From Phorcus lineatus (lineage: Eukaryota > Mollusca > Gastropoda > Trochida > Trochidae), in NCBI GenBank assembly GCA_921293015.1, contig OV121089.1, forward strand, positions 38,674,520 through 38,738,519: a stretch of 64,000 bases of DNA. The letters run 5' to 3'. Within the stretch, counting starts at the first letter, position 1. Every line of letters begins with the position of its first letter. The notes beneath the pieces are model-generated. The model did not search any database. It was not told the DNA's origin and worked only from the letters and a program-made list of their open reading frames with translations. Made by a program: the position numbers and the translations under genes. This document shows, piece by piece, positions 62,380 to 64,000 of this stretch.

Positions 62380-63590
62380 ATGAATATGGAAAATTGCGGC
62401 ATCATATTGAAAATATACTACGCAAAGCAAGTCCACCTATTAATTGTCTGAGAAGTTTGAAATATAGGTTCGAAACTATGTATAGATCATAGATAATATT
62501 TTGCCCATTTTTGACTATTGTGATACCATCTGGGACAATTGCACTAAAGAGCAAGCTTATATGTTAGAAAAATTACATTTAGACATTCTCAGGTGCAGTT
62601 CAATAAATAAAATACTGTTTAAATCACACAGATGAAATTAATTGTTTGCCACTCCCGTCACTATGGTCGCAGCACAGAGTAGAGACGATGATATTATATG
62701 ACTCTTGCAGCGTAGTAAATAATCCACTCCATATCAAAATATTCTTAAAATATTGTATCATAAACAGATAATAAATCAATGAAATAAAACATTTCTTTGT
62801 TAATTTCACAAACCTATATAACGGAAACTATTAAAAACGTTACAGAAAAACATGTGTCAAAATGTTGACCATATTGTGACCGAAGAGCAATTAAACATTT
62901 TACTCCAGTCAGTTCATTATTGCATAAGTATTTTCCCCATGATATCGTGCGATAGATGAACATCAAATTACAGAGAGGAAGTTAATGTCATTAAACGAGA
63001 ATTTACGTGCAAGTCTGAGTAGAGACGCGACAGAGTGACACGTTGCTTTGATAAAAGCAGACCCAGTTAGACATCTGGTCTAATTATTCACGACAACACA
63101 AACTGTTCGAGTATTATAAATTTTATAAATTCATATATTTAAAAACTGTTCATATACAAACTCAAAGGATTAAGTAACTTCCCGATTTATGCATCTTTCG
63201 TATAAAAACTTTCAATCTCATGGTCCAGGAAGAAAATGAGGGGAAAAGATAGCAGTTATCAAGTTTCCATGATGAGCAATAACCATAAGGATCAGAGTTT
63301 GTTGTCTATGATTTTCGAAACTTTGTTTTAGCAACACGAGACTATTTCCTTCATTGTACCTTGTAAGTGTAAGTGTCTATGCAAGTAATTCATACCAAAG
63401 GAGATTAGTGTTTTGTGTTGATACAGATAGTAATTATGCTCAATTAAGTCAAATAAGCGAGAATAAGGAATTTAATTTCAGTGTAATTAACTTTTCAGAT
63501 ATTAAGTTTACTTTACATGGTGAATTGTTATTAACTGATTTCCATATGCAAACCTTTTACAAATAAAAGAAAACCTCTTAGTTATACATT
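62380..63590 (+). pseudogene. LINE reverse-transcriptase C-terminal relic
   Basis: Plus-strand fragments in shifting frames: SPPINCLRSLKYRF, then ILPIFDYCDTIWDNCTKEQA and YMLEKLHLDILR, and near the end ELLLTDFHMQTFYK. These follow the order of the C-terminal region of some non-LTR elements (consensus 'RP.LDYGD.IWDNC....A..LE..HL.AARI' and a final 'LT...N...F..V..FI'). Stops are frequent. It lies between two oppositely oriented 63-bp satellite arrays. Confidence 0.7.
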
Positions 63591-63751
63591 AATAGTAACA
63601 CCCTCCAAACAGTGTTATACGGGTTACCGCAAACTATGATTAATGAAAAACTAAAATCGCAGAATCGATATACAAATTTAGTTTTCTACCTCCACATATT
63701 CACAATATGTGAATTGAACCCTCTACTAGCTCATTAAAACAGAAATACCAG

Positions 63752-64000
63752 CGAAATGCCCTTCACAATCTCGGTATCGACCCTTTTACTCCCTCAGTTT
63801 GACATAAAGGCGAGCTATGAGCCCTTCACAATCTGGGAGTCGATCCCTATACTCCCTCAGTTTGACATAAAGGCGAGCTACGAGCCCTTCACAATCTGGG
63901 AGTCGATCCCTATACTCCGTCAGTTTGACATATAGGCGAGATTAGAGCCCTTCACAATCTAGGAATCGATCCCTATACTCCCTCAGTTTGACATATAGGC
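63752..64000 (-). repeat. 63-bp satellite array, inverted, continuing past the window edge
   Basis: GCCCTTCACAATCT recurs at 63758, 63821, 63884 and 63947, an exact 63-bp period. The unit is the reverse complement of the array at 61666-62352. The copies are more alike than in the forward array, and the array is cut by the window end. Confidence 0.92.

Overview
The window looks like nuclear DNA from an invertebrate animal, most likely a mollusc. It is AT-rich, the genes are split into many short exons with GT-AG introns, and it carries decayed LINE, mariner and Tc1 elements, MITE-like inverted repeats, microsatellites and a GTGAGTGAG...TTTAACGCCGC repeat fragment of a kind I associate with molluscs. 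The mollusc call is an inference; I cannot name a species.

Two large + strand paralogous genes dominate. Gene A (coding 20575-42227, preceded by a probable non-coding first exon ending at 18169) appears complete. It encodes a signal peptide, a YWTD-type (LDL-receptor class B) propeller, two calcium-binding EGF domains, a VWDE-like ectodomain (von Willebrand D domain and EGF), a Ser/Thr/Pro stalk of about 22 twelve-residue repeats, one transmembrane helix and a cytoplasmic tail of about 80 residues. Gene B (coding from about 49605, probable first exon ending at 48957) has the same exon order, lengths and phases but lacks the two EGF exons. It can be followed only to 61427; the rest is outside the window or lost. 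The products are probably type I cell-surface or secreted adhesion/recognition proteins; their ligand cannot be read from sequence.

Layout: 1-12780 is repeat-rich intergenic DNA (a duplicated 470-bp repeat, a poly-C run, a 63-bp minisatellite, a 1.6-kb inverted-repeat element, a CR1/L2-like LINE relic). At 12815-13040 lies an orphan copy of the 5' module shared by genes A and B. A 5'-truncated LINE occupies 14779-16365. Gene A's upstream region has a 258-bp tandem duplication, and its first intron holds a decayed mariner. Gene A's 7.4-kb intron (32699-40138) holds a LINE relic and an antisense THAP zinc-finger frame. Between the genes (42228-48800) are a Tc1 relic and a MITE-like element. Gene B runs from 48.8 kb to 61.4 kb. 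The right edge has two arrays of one 63-bp satellite in opposite orientations around another LINE relic.

Main uncertainties: one short gene A exon near 22292-22703 is not resolved; gene B has a phase mismatch between the exons at 60128 and 60582; no expression evidence can be seen from sequence.
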